Shown here in pieces: positions 20,187 through 30,827 of a stretch of 40,132 nt of DNA. The stretch is from the NCBI GenBank assembly GCA_019654215.1, contig BPDI01000026.1, positions 1-40,132 of the forward strand, written 5' to 3'. Numbering within the stretch: the stretch's first letter is position 1; each line of letters begins with the position of its first letter. Source of the DNA: Gammaproteobacteria bacterium. GTDB taxonomy: Bacteria > Pseudomonadota > Gammaproteobacteria > Pseudomonadales > Pseudohongiellaceae. The notes beneath the pieces are model-generated. The model was given only the letters and a program-made list of their open reading frames with translations, made no database searches and was not told the origin of the DNA. Position numbers and translations under genes: made by a program.

Positions 20187-23100
20187 ATGCCGAGAAGAGC
20201 TGATATCAATTCCATTCTGATACTTGGAGCTGGTCCGATCATCATCGGCCAGGCGTGCGAGTTTGATTATTCCGGCGCACAGGCATGCCAGGCCCTTAAA
20301 GAAGAGGGCTACCGGGTAATTCTGGTGAACTCTAATCCCGCCACTATCATGACTGATCCATCGATGGCAGATGCTACATACATTGAGCCGGTGAAGTGGC
20401 GCATCATAGAAAAAATAATTGAAAAAGAAAGACCTGATGCAATCTTGCCAACAAAGGGTGGTCAAACAGGGACTCAATTGCGCACTCGATCTAAATCGGC
20501 ATGGTATTTTGGATAAATATAATGTCGAGCTAATTGGAGCAAGTTGCGACGCAATTGATAAAGCAGAAGATAGGGAACTGTTTGACAATGCGATGACATT
20601 TATTGGATTAGAAACTCCGACCCATGGCATGGCTCACAATATGGAGCAAGCCCATGAAGCACTAGAGAAAATTGGTTTTCCTTGCATTATTCGTCCTTCA
20701 TTTTACCCTGGGTGGTACCGGCGGCGGCATTGCCTACAACAAAGGGAAAAATTTGATGAGATCTGTGCCCGTGGATTAGAACTTTCTCCTACCACGGAAT
20801 TGCTGATCGATGAATCGTTAATCGGTTGGAAAGAGTTTGAGTTGGAAGTTGTTAGAGACAAAAACGATAACTGCATAATTGTTTGTTCGATTGAAAATTT
20901 TGACGCCATGGGCGTGCACACAGGAGATTCAATCACTGTTGCGCCAGCGCAAACTTTAACTGATAAGGAATATCAGATTCTCCGTAATGCGGCTATAGCT
21001 GTTCTCCGTGAAATCGGGGTGGAAACTGGCGGTTCCAATGTGCAGTTTGCAGTGAATCCTGCAGATGGAAGACTAGTAATTATTGAGATGAATCCACGGG
21101 TTTCTCGCTCATCGGCACTTGCTTCAAAAGCCACAGGATTTCCAATTGCTCGAGTCGCGGCCAAGCTTGCAATCGGTTTTACTCTCGATGAGTTGCGCAA
21201 TGAAATAACTGGTGGAGTAACTCCTACATCGTTCGAACCAACAATCGATTATGTTGTAACTAAAATCCCACGTTTTACTTTCGAAAAATTTACTGAAGCG
21301 AATGATCGCATTACCACGCAAATGAAGTCTGTCGGTGAGGTCATGGCAATTGGACGTACTTTCCAGGAGTCCATGCAAAAAGCTTTGCGAGGATTAGAAG
21401 TTGGCATGTGTGGTTTCGACCCAATCCTGGAGAGTGGTCTTTCTAATGCTAAAGAAGTGCTAACTAGAGAACTAAACGAACCCGGCGCCCAACGAATCTG
21501 GTATGTAGGGGATGCATTCAGACAAGATTGGTCGGTTAATACAATCTACGACTTATCGGGTATTGATCCTTGGTTCTTAGTGCAGATCGAAGACATCATC
21601 AATTGCGAAAAAGAAATTTCACAGTTAACGCTCGATAAATTCGAGCAAGATTATTTTTTGCATCTAAAGCGGAAAGGTTTTTCAGACAAGCGTATTTCGC
21701 AACTTCTTGCTGTAACAGAATTGGAAGTTCAACAAGCACGACAGGCAATGGGTGTTCGACCTGTGTTCAAACGAGTAGATACCTGTGCGGCTGAATTTGT
21801 TTCTTCTACTGCCTACATGTATTCAACTTACGAGGAAGAGTGTGAAGCACAGCCGTCAGAACGCCAAAAGATCATGGTATTAGGAGGAGGCCCTAACCGC
21901 ATTGGTCAGGGAATTGAGTTCGATTATTGCTGTGTACATGCAGCCTTGGCGATGCGCGAAGATGGATTCGAAACCATCATGGTTAACTGTAATCCTGAAA
22001 CCGTTTCAACTGATTACAATATTTCTGATCGACTGTATTTTGAACCTCTTACGCTAGAAGACGTAATAGAAATTGCAGAACTGGAGAAACCTGCGGGAGT
22101 AATCGTTCAATTCGGTGGGCAAACACCACTTAACTTAGTTAAAAGACTCGAGCAAGCAGGCGTTCCTGTAATTGGAACACCACCAGATGCGATCGATCGA
22201 GCTGAAGATCGAGAACGATTCCAACAGTTAATTGAGAAACTAAATCTTAAACAGCCGCCCAATTGTATTGTTCGCAGTGTGGAAGAAAGTATCCAACAGG
22301 CAAACAAGATTTCTTATCCATTAGTTGTTCGACCTTCCTACGTATTAGGTGGCCGAGCCATGGAAATTGTTTATAACGAAGAAGAACTAAAACGTTATAT
22401 GCAAGAATCGGTAATGGTTTCCAAAGAGAGTCCAGTATTGCTTGATTACTTCCTAAGCTCTGCTATTGAGATAGATGTCGACGCAGTGAGTGATGGTAAA
22501 CAAGTCGTCGTGGGTGCCATTATGCAGCATATCGAACAGGCCGGAATTCACTCTGGCGATTCGGCTTGTTCTTTGCCTCCATATAATCTTCCTGAAGAGG
22601 TGCAAAATGAAATTCGTGATCAAGTTACACGGCTCGCATTAGAGTTAGGTGTGGTTGGTTTGATGAATACACAACTGGCGTATCAGGATAGCGAAGTCTA
22701 TGTGATCGAAGTGAATCCGCGTGCATCACGCACCGTACCTTTCGTTTCTAAGTGTATTGGCCGATCTTTGGCCAAAGTAGCAGCACGCTGCATGATTGGT
22801 AAGACGCTTGAAGAACAGGAATTTACTAAAGAAATCATCCCAAATACCTATGCAGTCAAAGAAGCAGTATTTCCATTTAATAAATTCCCAGGCGTCGATC
22901 CAATTCTAGGTCCGGAGATGAAATCCACCGGCGAGGTAATGGGCGTAGGTACTACATTTGCAGAGGCCTATGCCAAGGCGCAGATGGGCGCAGGTGATGT
23001 GATTGAAACTAGCGGTAATGCCTTTGTAAGTGTGCGGGATCGAGATAAAGATGCAGTAGTTGAAGTGGCCCAACGTTTGAACTCACTGGGCTATTCCCTA

Positions 23101-23409
23101 GTTGCTACTCATGGGACTGCAAAGGTGATCGAAGCAGCGGGTCTGCCTGTGATTGGTGTCAATAAAGTATTGGAAGGTAGACCTCATATAGTCGATATGC
23201 TAAAAAATGGTGAAATTCAGGTAGTGTTTAATACAACAGAAGGTAAGCAAGCTATTGCAGACTCTTCAACTATTCGTCGCACTGCATTGAGACATGACGT
23301 TTACTGCACAACGACGATAGCCGGTGCACTGGCAGTTTGTGATGCTGTCGAGTTTGGAAATAACATGTCGGTCTATACTATTCAGCAACTTCATGCTGAA
23401 TTGCATTAA
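20187..23409 (+). CDS. carB: Carbamoyl-phosphate synthase large subunit (frameshifted near 5' end)
   Basis: Makes carbamoyl phosphate from bicarbonate, ammonia and two ATP; two homologous ATP-grasp halves, then an allosteric domain. The start at ATG 20187 reads [20 protein letters not shown]. The raw frame breaks near 20465, where ACAGGGACTC has one surplus G; removing it gives [13 protein letters not shown] second compensated pair sits at 20703 (extra T) and about 20745 (missing base), turning the ATP-grasp loop [10 protein letters not shown] into apparent [12 protein letters not shown]. The rest is clean: [45 protein letters not shown], the second half [31 protein letters not shown], and an MGS-like C-terminal domain with THGTA and TTEGKQAI. 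Length of about 1074 codons is normal. Confidence 0.96.
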
Positions 23410-23463
23410 ACCTTCCAAGCAAATTCGAATAGAGCAGATCTATTTTTAAGTCGTGATTTAGTT

Positions 23464-23940
23464 ATGGCCAAGGTTCCTATGACAGTTAATGGCGCAGAAA
23501 AACTTCGCGCCGAGCTCAATAAACTTAAAACTGTTGAGCGGCCCAAAATCTCTAAAGCAATTGCGGAAGCGAGAGAGCATGGCGATTTACGCGAGAATGC
23601 TGAGTATCATGCTGCCCGAGAACAACAAAGTTTCTGCGAGGGAAGAATTACCGAAATCGAATCAAAATTGGCAGAATCGGAAATAATCGACGTAACCAAG
23701 ATTACACCTTCTTGCCGAGTCATATTTGGCACAACTGTAACCCTTTACAATATCGATAGCGACGAATCTGTAACCTACCAAATAGTGGGCGAAGATGAGG
23801 CGGATGTACCCACCGGGAAGATATCGGTTATTTCACCTATTGCTCGTGCTGTAATGGGCAAGTCAGAAGGAGATGAAATAACGGTTAAGGCTCCTGCCGG
23901 CGATGTTTTATATGAGATTGAATCTGTGGAACATCTCTAG
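23464..23940 (+). CDS. greA: Transcription elongation factor GreA
   Basis: Binds the RNA polymerase secondary channel and stimulates transcript cleavage in backtracked complexes. The 158-residue protein has the N-terminal coiled coil with the acidic tip pair Asp41 and Glu44 in [10 protein letters not shown], then the FKBP-like C-terminal domain ([35 protein letters not shown]). It lies 54 bases after carB, as in the carAB-greA operon of Pseudomonas. Its stop codon shares the palindrome CTAG with the stop of convergent yhbY. Frame intact. Confidence 0.97.
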   Translation: MAKVPMTVNGAEKLRAELNKLKTVERPKISKAIAEAREHGDLRENAEYHAAREQQSFCEGRITEIESKLAESEIIDVTKITPSCRVIFGTTVTLYNIDSDESVTYQIVGEDEADVPTGKISVISPIARAVMGKSEGDEITVKAPAGDVLYEIESVEHL

Positions 23941-24248
23941 GAGAGATAGCGCGACAAGTTCGAAAGATTTGGGTCCGGCTTCTTTGCAGCGCGATAAATT
24001 AAAATTATATGTCCAATGCTTTGAAGGCACTCAGCATTAAATTCAGAACAGATAACTTCCATAAGTTCTTTTTTTGCATCTCGAGTTGAAGTAAGAAGTT
24101 TAATTTTTATTAATTCATGATCCGTCAATGCACGGTCAATTTCCTCTTTAATATTCTCCGTTAATCCTTTTTGTGCAATGATCACCACGGGTTTCAATTG
24201 ATGTCCAATTGTTCTGAATTTTTTCTTGTCGTTGTTACTTGCAGACAT
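23937..24248 (-). CDS. yhbY: YhbY family RNA-binding protein
   Basis: CRM-domain protein associated with ribosome (large-subunit) assembly. The 103-residue product has the CRM hallmarks [20 protein letters not shown], a helix [16 protein letters not shown] and [13 protein letters not shown]. It is convergent with greA, the two stop codons overlapping in CTAG (23937-23940), and divergent from rlmE with 68 bases between starts. The greA/yhbY/rlmE arrangement is conserved in gammaproteobacteria. Frame intact. Confidence 0.93.
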   Translation of the reverse strand: MSASNNDKKKFRTIGHQLKPVVIIAQKGLTENIKEEIDRALTDHELIKIKLLTSTRDAKKELMEVICSEFNAECLQSIGHIILIYRAAKKPDPNLSNLSRYLS

Positions 24249-24316
24249 TATTTATTTCCGGTTGAAAAGGCTGGGGATTCTATCAACTTATTATTTATCT
24301 GAAAAACCTTTCAACT

Positions 24317-24937
24317 ATGTCACGGTCTAAAAGCAGTAAGCAGTGGTTAAAAGAGCATTTCGATGATGCGTATGTAAAACGAAGTCAGGAAGAAGGCTAT
24401 CGTTCTCGAGCTGTTTACAAACTGTTAGAAATTCAAGACAAGGAAGGAATTATTAAAGCAGGAATGACAGTTGTTGATTTAGGTGCGGCACCAGGCGGAT
24501 GGTCTCAAGTTGTTGCAGATTTAGTAGGGGGTCAGGGTAACGTGATTGCCAGCGATATTCTGCCTATGGAAGGCTTAGCTGGCGTGGAATTCTTACAGGG
24601 TGATTTCACCGAGGACGCAGTGTTTAAGCAATTACTAAGCATGCTTCCAGAAGAGGGAGCCGATTTAGTCTTATCTGACATGGCTCCCAACATGAGCGGC
24701 ATGCGAGACATAGACCAACCTCGGGCGATTCACCTAGCAGAATTGGCCTTAGATATGGCGAGATCTATACTGAAGCCAGGAGCGTACTTTCTTGTGAAGA
24801 CTTTTCAGGGGGCAGGATTCGAAGAATTTCAGCGAGAAACTGAGCAAAGTTTTAAATCCGTGAAGGCCAGAAAACCAAGGGCCTCCAGGGCCAGGTCCCG
24901 GGAAATCTACTTGCTGGCGTCGGATTTTGACAGGTGA
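24317..24937 (+). CDS. rlmE: 23S rRNA (uridine-2'-O) methyltransferase RlmE/FtsJ
   Basis: Methylates U2552 of 23S rRNA late in 50S assembly; heat-shock gene in E. coli. The 206-residue product starts [20 protein letters not shown]. It has [13 protein letters not shown] (catalytic Lys), the SAM motif [11 protein letters not shown] (about 54-64), SDMAPNMSG (catalytic Asp about 120), VKTFQG (Lys about 159) and the C-terminal Glu in SREIYLLA, completing the K-D-K-E set. It is followed by ftsH after 146 bases, as in E. coli. Frame intact. Confidence 0.96.
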   Translation: MSRSKSSKQWLKEHFDDAYVKRSQEEGYRSRAVYKLLEIQDKEGIIKAGMTVVDLGAAPGGWSQVVADLVGGQGNVIASDILPMEGLAGVEFLQGDFTEDAVFKQLLSMLPEEGADLVLSDMAPNMSGMRDIDQPRAIHLAELALDMARSILKPGAYFLVKTFQGAGFEEFQRETEQSFKSVKARKPRASRARSREIYLLASDFDR

Positions 24938-25083
24938 TCCTGAATTTACGTGCAATATTCCCTGCAAACATTAGAATTAAGCTATTGGTTTTAATGATTT
25001 TTGACCCAATATTAGGTCTATAGAAACACCGATTTTTAAGGATTTCAGACCTTTATTACCGATAATCTTTTGGAGATAAGCCT

Positions 25084-27016
25084 TTGAATGATATGGCAAA
25101 AAACCTGATTTTGTGGATGATCATAGCTGGTGTGCTGTTGACCGTGTTTAACAACATTAATCAGGAGACTCGAGAAGATAGGCTCATTTATTCCGAATTT
25201 CTGGAAGAAGTGAGACTGGGTCGTGTCGAAGCAGTTCAGCTGGCCGGGATCAATATTACTGGTACCCGCCAAGACCAGACTGTATTTCGAAGCGTTATGC
25301 CATTGATAGGTGATGATGCGCTTATTGATGAGTTATTGGAGTACGGAGTAGCGGTTGATGCTACCGAACCTGAACAACAAAGTATCTGGACCCAACTACT
25401 GGTAGCCAGTTTTCCCATACTCATAATAATCGCCTTGTTCTTCTTCTTTATGCGGCAAATGCAAGGAGGAGGTGCCGGTGGCAAAGGCGGGCCGATGTCA
25501 TTTGGCAAATCCAAAGCCAAATTACTCGGAGAAGACCAGATTAAAGTTACCTTTCGCAGACGTTGCTGGAGTCGACGAGGCGAAAGAAGACGTTCATGAG
25601 CTCGTCGAGTTTCTGCGGGAACCTGACAAATTCCAAAGATTAGGAGGAAGAATTCCGCGCGGTGTCCTAATGGTTGGTCAGCCGGGTACCGGTAAAACAC
25701 TTTTAGCGAAAGCCATTGCTGGTGAAGCCAAGGTTCCTTTCTTTTCTATTTCTGGTTCCGACTTTGTCGAAATGTTTGTTGGTGTAGGCGCGTCACGCGT
25801 AAGAGACATGTTCGATCAAGCCAAGAAACAATCGCCGTGCATAATCTTTATAGATGAAATTGATGCGGTGGGTAGACATCGTGGTGCTGGACTTGGAGGC
25901 GGTCACGATGAACGTGAACAAACACTAAACCAGCTGTTAGTAGAAATGGATGGTTTCGAAGGCAATGACGGCGTTATTGTCATGGCGGCAACAAACAGAC
26001 CTGACGTTCTTGACCCTGCGCTACTTCGCCCTGGTCGTTTCGATCGACAAGTAGTTGTTGGATTGCCAGACATTCGTGGCCGTGAACAAATACTGAAAGT
26101 TCACATGCGCAAAGTTCCAATCGATGATCGAGTAGAAGCTAACGTTATTGCCCGAGGTACACCAGGGTTTTCAGGTGCTGACCTAGCTAACCTGGTTAAC
26201 GAAGCCGCATTGTTTGCTGCAAGAGCTAGCCGACGCTTAGTTACCATGGAAGAGTTCGAGAAAGCGAAAGACAAAATCATGATGGGCGCCGAGCGTAAGT
26301 CCATGGTGATGTCTGAAAAAGAAAGACTCAACACTGCTTATCATGAGGCTGGCCATGCTATTGTTGGCCGTTTAATGCCAGAGCATGATCCCGTTTATAA
26401 GGTCAGTATTATTCCGCGCGGAAGAGCATTGGGCGTCACTATGTTCTTGCCGGAAGAAGATCGTTATAGCCTGAGTAAGCAACACATTCTAAGCCAGATA
26501 TGCAGTCTCTATGGTGGTCGTATTGCCGAAGAAATGACGCTTGGTAAGGAAGGTGTGACAACTGGCGCCTCAAACGATATTCAGCGTGCTACTGAGATGG
26601 CTAGGAATATGGTTACTAAGTGGGGGCTATCCGATGAGCTCGGGCCTCTGCTTTATTCTGAAGATGATGGCGAAGTATTCCTTGGTCGCTCTGCGGCATC
26701 GCAAGCGAAAACCGTTTCAGGTGAGACTGCTATTGCTATCGATAAAGAAGTTAGGAGAATTATCGATGGTTGTTTTGCGAAGGCTGAACAGATTCTCGAA
26801 GACAATAGAAACTTATTGGAATTGATGAAAGATGCCTTAATGGAATACGAAACTATCGATTCCGAACAGATCAACGACATCATGGAAGGCAAAAAGCCGC
26901 GCCCTCCTGCTGATTGGTCTGATTCAGATGAAGACAGCAGCAGTGGTGCAAGCAAGGTCGGCGAAGAAGAGGTTGATAAATCAGGACCCATTGGTGGGCC
27001 TGCCAGCGAGCATTAA
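25084..27016 (+). CDS. ftsH: FtsH, membrane-bound ATP-dependent zinc protease (one frameshift)
   Basis: Hexameric inner-membrane AAA protease that degrades RpoH, LpxC and misfolded membrane proteins in E. coli. It has a first membrane helix ([18 protein letters not shown]), a small periplasmic domain, a second helix ([19 protein letters not shown]) and a glycine-rich linker. The AAA domain follows, with Walker [10 protein letters not shown] (about 198; Gln in place of the usual first Pro), FIDEID and the SRH region [16 protein letters not shown]. The protease domain has HEAGH (about 420). One break near 25550 separates the first 155 residues; joined, it reads [23 protein letters not shown] 25084 has GGAG eight bases upstream and gives MNDMAKN; the alternative is ATG 25093. 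About 644 residues, normal. Confidence 0.96.
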
Positions 27017-27049
27017 ATCGATCGCTGATATTTAACCATTTTTGATTTT

Positions 27050-27919
27050 ATGTCCTTTTTCCTCGATACCGGAAAGAGACAGATTGATCTGTCTTATCCG
27101 GTATGCATGGGAATAATCAATGCGACACCTGATTCGTTTTCTGACGGATCTGAGCTTGCAAAAAACCCCGAAGACAAATTTATAGTCGATATCGACAAAG
27201 CGTTGTTTCGAGCAGACTCTTTTGTGAAGCAGGGCGCTTTAATTGTCGATGTTGGAGGCGAGTCTACCCGTCCGGGTGCCAGGAAAATACCAATAGAAGA
27301 AGAATTAGATCGAGTAATTCCAATTATCCAGGCAATAAAAGCTAACCTGGATGTTTGTATTTCCATAGATACCAGCTCTGCACAAGTAATGACTGAAGCG
27401 ATTAACGCTGGCGCAGAAATAGTTAACGATATTCGCGCTTTATCAAATGCAAATGCGCTATCGGTCGCTGTAGATTCTCAAGTAGCAGTTTGTCTCATGC
27501 ATATGCAAGGTCAACCTCGAACCATGCAGCAATCTTATCGCTATGATGATGTGAAACAGGAAGTCTTCAGATTTCTAGAGACTCGAGTCGCAGCCTGCAA
27601 GAGCGCTGGGATTTCTTCAGAGCGGATATTAATCGATGTTGGCTTTGGTTTTGGTAAATCCCTCGAACACAATTTTGAATTGCTCAAATACTTAGCTCAT
27701 TTCAAAAGTCTGAATCTTCCGATACTTGTGGGGATATCGCGAAAATCCATGATTGGAGGGCTGGTAAACCGGCCACCCCAGGAGCGTCTCGCAGGTTCTA
27801 TCGCAGCAACAATGCTGGCCTTGGGGAACGGTGCAAATATAGTACGTACTCACGATGTTGCTGCCACGGTCGATGCAATTAAAGTACACTCGGCATATAC
27901 ACTAGCGGAGATGCTGTAG
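27050..27919 (+). CDS. folP: Dihydropteroate synthase FolP
   Basis: Joins p-aminobenzoate to hydroxymethyl-dihydropterin pyrophosphate; the sulfonamide target. The 289-residue TIM barrel has [70 protein letters not shown] (usually DPGFGFGK, here Val for Pro), [10 protein letters not shown] and the closing RTHDV. It acts directly after FolK, encoded at 13431-13978. It lies 33 bases after ftsH and 11 before glmM, as in the conserved ftsH-folP-glmM operon. Frame intact. Confidence 0.96.
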   Translation: MSFFLDTGKRQIDLSYPVCMGIINATPDSFSDGSELAKNPEDKFIVDIDKALFRADSFVKQGALIVDVGGESTRPGARKIPIEEELDRVIPIIQAIKANLDVCISIDTSSAQVMTEAINAGAEIVNDIRALSNANALSVAVDSQVAVCLMHMQGQPRTMQQSYRYDDVKQEVFRFLETRVAACKSAGISSERILIDVGFGFGKSLEHNFELLKYLAHFKSLNLPILVGISRKSMIGGLVNRPPQERLAGSIAATMLALGNGANIVRTHDVAATVDAIKVHSAYTLAEML

Positions 27920-27930
27920 TAGGTCATTTT

Positions 27931-29277
27931 ATGAATAAGCGTTATTTCGGCACAGATGGGATACGTGGCACTGTTGGTAGCCCACCAATAACACCGGACT
28001 TTATGTTAAAGCTCGGCTGGGCTGCGGGCAAAGTATTTGCCAGTAAGGGTAATGGTCGAAACAAGATCCTTATAGGCAAAGACACACGGATTTCTGGCTA
28101 CATGTTTGAAGCCGCACTAGAAGCTGGTCTCACTGCTGCGGGTGTAGATATTAATTTGACTGGCCCTATGCCTACTCCTGCTATTGCTTACCTCACTCGA
28201 ACTTTGCGAGCGCAGGCTGGAATCGTCATTAGCGCATCTCATAATTCTTTTGAAGACAATGGCATTAAGTTTTTTTCCAGTGAAGGAACTAAGCTCCCCG
28301 ACGATTTGGAATTCGCCATTGAAGATTTATTAGATAAAGAAGTCGCAACGGTTAATGCGCAGTCACTAGGTAAAGCATCTCGCATCAGTGATGCAGCAGG
28401 ACGCTATATCGAATTTTGTAAAAGCACTGTTGGTTCATCATTAAAGTTTAATGGTTTAAAAATTGTTGTTGATTGTGCTCATGGTTCAACGTACCACATC
28501 GCGCCAGCAGTGTTTGAAGAGTTGGGAGCGAAAGTAAAATCAATTGGTGTCTCCCCTGACGGATTAAACATAAACGAAAATAGTGGATCTACTTCACCAC
28601 AAGCGCTTGTAGAAGCAGTCTTAGCAGAAGAAGCGGATCTTGGAATAGCATTCGACGGTGATGGCGATCGTGTCATTATGGTTGATCATCTTGGAAATAT
28701 TGTGGACGGGGATGAGATTCTTTACGTGATTGCTAGAGATCGACGTCGACAAAGCATTGAGTTTGGTGGTGTAGTTGGAACGGCGATGAGTAATTTAGGA
28801 TTGGAGTTAGCTTTGGATGCACTAGACGTTCCTTTTGTGCGAACTCCAGTTGGCGATCGCTATGTTATGAAAGAAATGTTAGATAGAAGTTGGCACTTAG
28901 GTGGCGAAAACTCTGGCCATATAATTTGCCTCGATATTACATCAACAGGAGATGGAATCGTTTCGGCATTGCAAGCTCTTGCTGCCATCGTAAACTGCGA
29001 ACAACCACTGAGTGATTTGCGCAGTAAGATGCGCAAACTTCCACAATCCATGGTTAATATAAAAGTTGAGAATGTCGTTGATATTACCCAGAACAAAACT
29101 GTGCAATCGGCTGTTTCTGACGTGGAATCAAAGCTTGGTAAAAATGGCAGAGTATTGTTAAGGCCTTCTGGAACAGAGCCGGTTCTTAGGGTCATGGTTG
29201 AGGGCGAAGATATCGATGTAGTAGATAAGCTCGTTGTTGAACTTTCTGAGGTTGTAGCCACTGAATTCGCCAGCTAG
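27931..29277 (+). CDS. glmM: Phosphoglucosamine mutase GlmM
   Basis: Interconverts glucosamine-6-P and glucosamine-1-P for UDP-GlcNAc, hence peptidoglycan and LPS. The 448-residue product begins [16 protein letters not shown]. The catalytic phosphoserine lies in [12 protein letters not shown] (about 102), the metal loop is FDGDGDRV (about 242), the sugar-binding loop GENSGH, and the phosphate-binding C-terminal loop [15 protein letters not shown]. Length matches E. coli GlmM (445). Frame intact. Confidence 0.97.
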   Translation: MNKRYFGTDGIRGTVGSPPITPDFMLKLGWAAGKVFASKGNGRNKILIGKDTRISGYMFEAALEAGLTAAGVDINLTGPMPTPAIAYLTRTLRAQAGIVISASHNSFEDNGIKFFSSEGTKLPDDLEFAIEDLLDKEVATVNAQSLGKASRISDAAGRYIEFCKSTVGSSLKFNGLKIVVDCAHGSTYHIAPAVFEELGAKVKSIGVSPDGLNINENSGSTSPQALVEAVLAEEADLGIAFDGDGDRVIMVDHLGNIVDGDEILYVIARDRRRQSIEFGGVVGTAMSNLGLELALDALDVPFVRTPVGDRYVMKEMLDRSWHLGGENSGHIICLDITSTGDGIVSALQALAAIVNCEQPLSDLRSKMRKLPQSMVNIKVENVVDITQNKTVQSAVSDVESKLGKNGRVLLRPSGTEPVLRVMVEGEDIDVVDKLVVELSEVVATEFAS

Positions 29278-29397
29278 CTGCCAGCCCTAATCGTTGCAAG
29301 ACCCCTACTTCTTAGTTAGTATTGGCGCCCGTTTTTAGTGGCCAAGAGCTACTATTTACTATTAATAAGCTAATCCCTGGTTGAAAGGTGCGAATCC

Positions 29398-30159
29398 ATG
29401 CGGCATAAGCTGGTTGTTGGAAACTGGAAAATGCATGGGGACCGAGATCTAATTAATAGACTGGTCGAAGGCATCATTGACGGTCGTCCGCAAATAAGCG
29501 AAACGGTCGAAATAGGGATATGCCCAACCTATCTGCATATTGAACAGGTTGCTAAGTTGTTACTAGCAGCAAACCTTAAAATAAGGATGGGTGCACAGAA
29601 CGTATACTGCGAGGAAAAAGGGGCTTATACAGGCGAAGTATCTGCACCAATGTTGGCGCAACTAGGAGTGTCACTAGTAATTGTTGGGCATTCCGAGCGC
29701 CGAGAGTTGTTTGCTGAATCCGATGCTTTGATAGCTGAGAAATTTAAAGCAATACAAGCGAATAATATGACGCCCATACTTTGTATTGGTGAGTCCCTAG
29801 AACAAAGGGAACAAGGAATCACGGAAGAAATTGTTTTAGCCCAGCTCGATGCGGTGATTCGTGAAGCAGGCATTGATGTGTTTAACAATGCTGTTATTGC
29901 TTATGAACCAATCTGGGCAATTGGCACTGGCAAAACAGCAACACCAGATCAGGCACAAGAGGTTCATCGAATTATAAGAGAATATTTAGCTGATCAAGAT
30001 ACGGAAGTTGCCGCAGCTATAAAAATTCTTTACGGTGGAAGTGTAAAGAGTGGTAATGCTAGAGAATTATTTGATCAGGCTGATATTGACGGTAGCCTGG
30101 TAGGGGGAGCCTCATTGGAGGCGGCAGAATTTATTTCAATCTGTAAGAGTGCGGATTAA
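29398..30159 (+). CDS. tpiA: Triosephosphate isomerase TpiA
   Basis: Interconverts dihydroxyacetone phosphate and glyceraldehyde-3-phosphate. The 253-residue barrel starts MRHKLVVGNWKMHG (catalytic Lys11 in NWKM). It has the catalytic His in GHSERRELF (about 97), the catalytic Glu in YEPIWAIGTGKTATPDQA (about 169, with flexible loop 6), and phosphate-binding LYGGSVK and GSLVGGASL. Its position between glmM and secG is the Pseudomonas-type order; E. coli lacks tpiA here. secG follows after five bases. Frame intact. Confidence 0.97.
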   Translation: MRHKLVVGNWKMHGDRDLINRLVEGIIDGRPQISETVEIGICPTYLHIEQVAKLLLAANLKIRMGAQNVYCEEKGAYTGEVSAPMLAQLGVSLVIVGHSERRELFAESDALIAEKFKAIQANNMTPILCIGESLEQREQGITEEIVLAQLDAVIREAGIDVFNNAVIAYEPIWAIGTGKTATPDQAQEVHRIIREYLADQDTEVAAAIKILYGGSVKSGNARELFDQADIDGSLVGGASLEAAEFISICKSAD

Positions 30160-30164
30160 CAATT

Positions 30165-30545
30165 ATGCAAACACTAATTGTCGTTGTTCATGTTATTACT
30201 GCCATCGTTATTGTTGGATTGGTATTACTGCAACAAGGTAAAGGTGCAGACGCGGGTGCGTCATTTGGCGCAGGCGCATCACAAACCGTTTTCGGATCGT
30301 CCGGGAGTGGCAACTTTTTGGTCAGAGCGACAACTGTTGCAGCGGTTGTCTTTTTTGTTACCAGTCTTTCACTAGCAATTTTTGCTAGCAACAACGCGGG
30401 AGTTGGTTCGACAACCGGATTGCCGGTAGCTGACCAAGAACTTCTGGAAGAGACAATCTCACAGCAATCGGATGTACCAGCTTTAGAAGAGGAGCAATCA
30501 GTTTCTAATCAAAGCGATGTGCCTTCATTGCCAGACAATAATTAA
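30165..30545 (+). CDS. secG: SecG, protein-translocase subunit
   Basis: Accessory subunit of the SecYEG channel. The 126-residue protein has two membrane helices (about 1-22 and 55-76) flanking the conserved loop LLQQGKGADAGASFGAGASQ and TVFGSSGSGNFL. The hydrophilic tail repeats QSDVP twice. secG followed by tRNA-Leu is conserved in E. coli and Pseudomonas. Frame intact. Confidence 0.95.
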   Translation: MQTLIVVVHVITAIVIVGLVLLQQGKGADAGASFGAGASQTVFGSSGSGNFLVRATTVAAVVFFVTSLSLAIFASNNAGVGSTTGLPVADQELLEETISQQSDVPALEEEQSVSNQSDVPSLPDNN

Positions 30546-30552
30546 AAAAATT

Positions 30553-30638
30553 GCCGAAGTGGTGGAATTGGTAGACACGCTATCTTGAGGGGGTAGTGAG
30601 CCTAGCTCGTGCCGGTTCAAGTCCGGCCTTCGGCACCA
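30553..30638 (+). tRNA. tRNA-Leu (anticodon GAG)
   Basis: Acceptor GCCGAAG pairs with CTTCGGC, CCA is encoded, the anticodon stem is CTATC/GGTAG with loop TTGAGGG (anticodon GAG), the variable arm is long (class II), and the T arm is GCCGG-TTCAAGT-CCGGC. It starts eight bases after the secG stop, the leuU position in E. coli. Probably processed from the secG transcript. Confidence 0.95.
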
Positions 30639-30827
30639 TCTTTTAGTATTTTCTCGTAACGTCCCAGTCAATAAAAACCCCTAAAACGCCCTAACATAAC
30701 AATCTCTTTGTAACCGCCCGTAATCTTTTTGTTCCATTTCAAAGAGCTTAAAAATTAAGAGAGTCCCTCCGAATTAAGTTGTTAATTTTTAAGTGTTCCC
30801 GAAATCACGGCTGAACGCTCAGTCGAT
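30639..30827. other. Spacer after tRNA-Leu
   Basis: No gene or integrase relic can be read on either strand of these 189 bases. The sequence is AT-rich, in contrast to the GC-rich gene that follows. Confidence 0.4.

Noticed and set aside
24249..24316. Sigma-32 promoter for rlmE-ftsH in the yhbY-rlmE gap
   Set aside because: A TTGAAA is present, but no CCCCAT-like -10 stands at a suitable distance.
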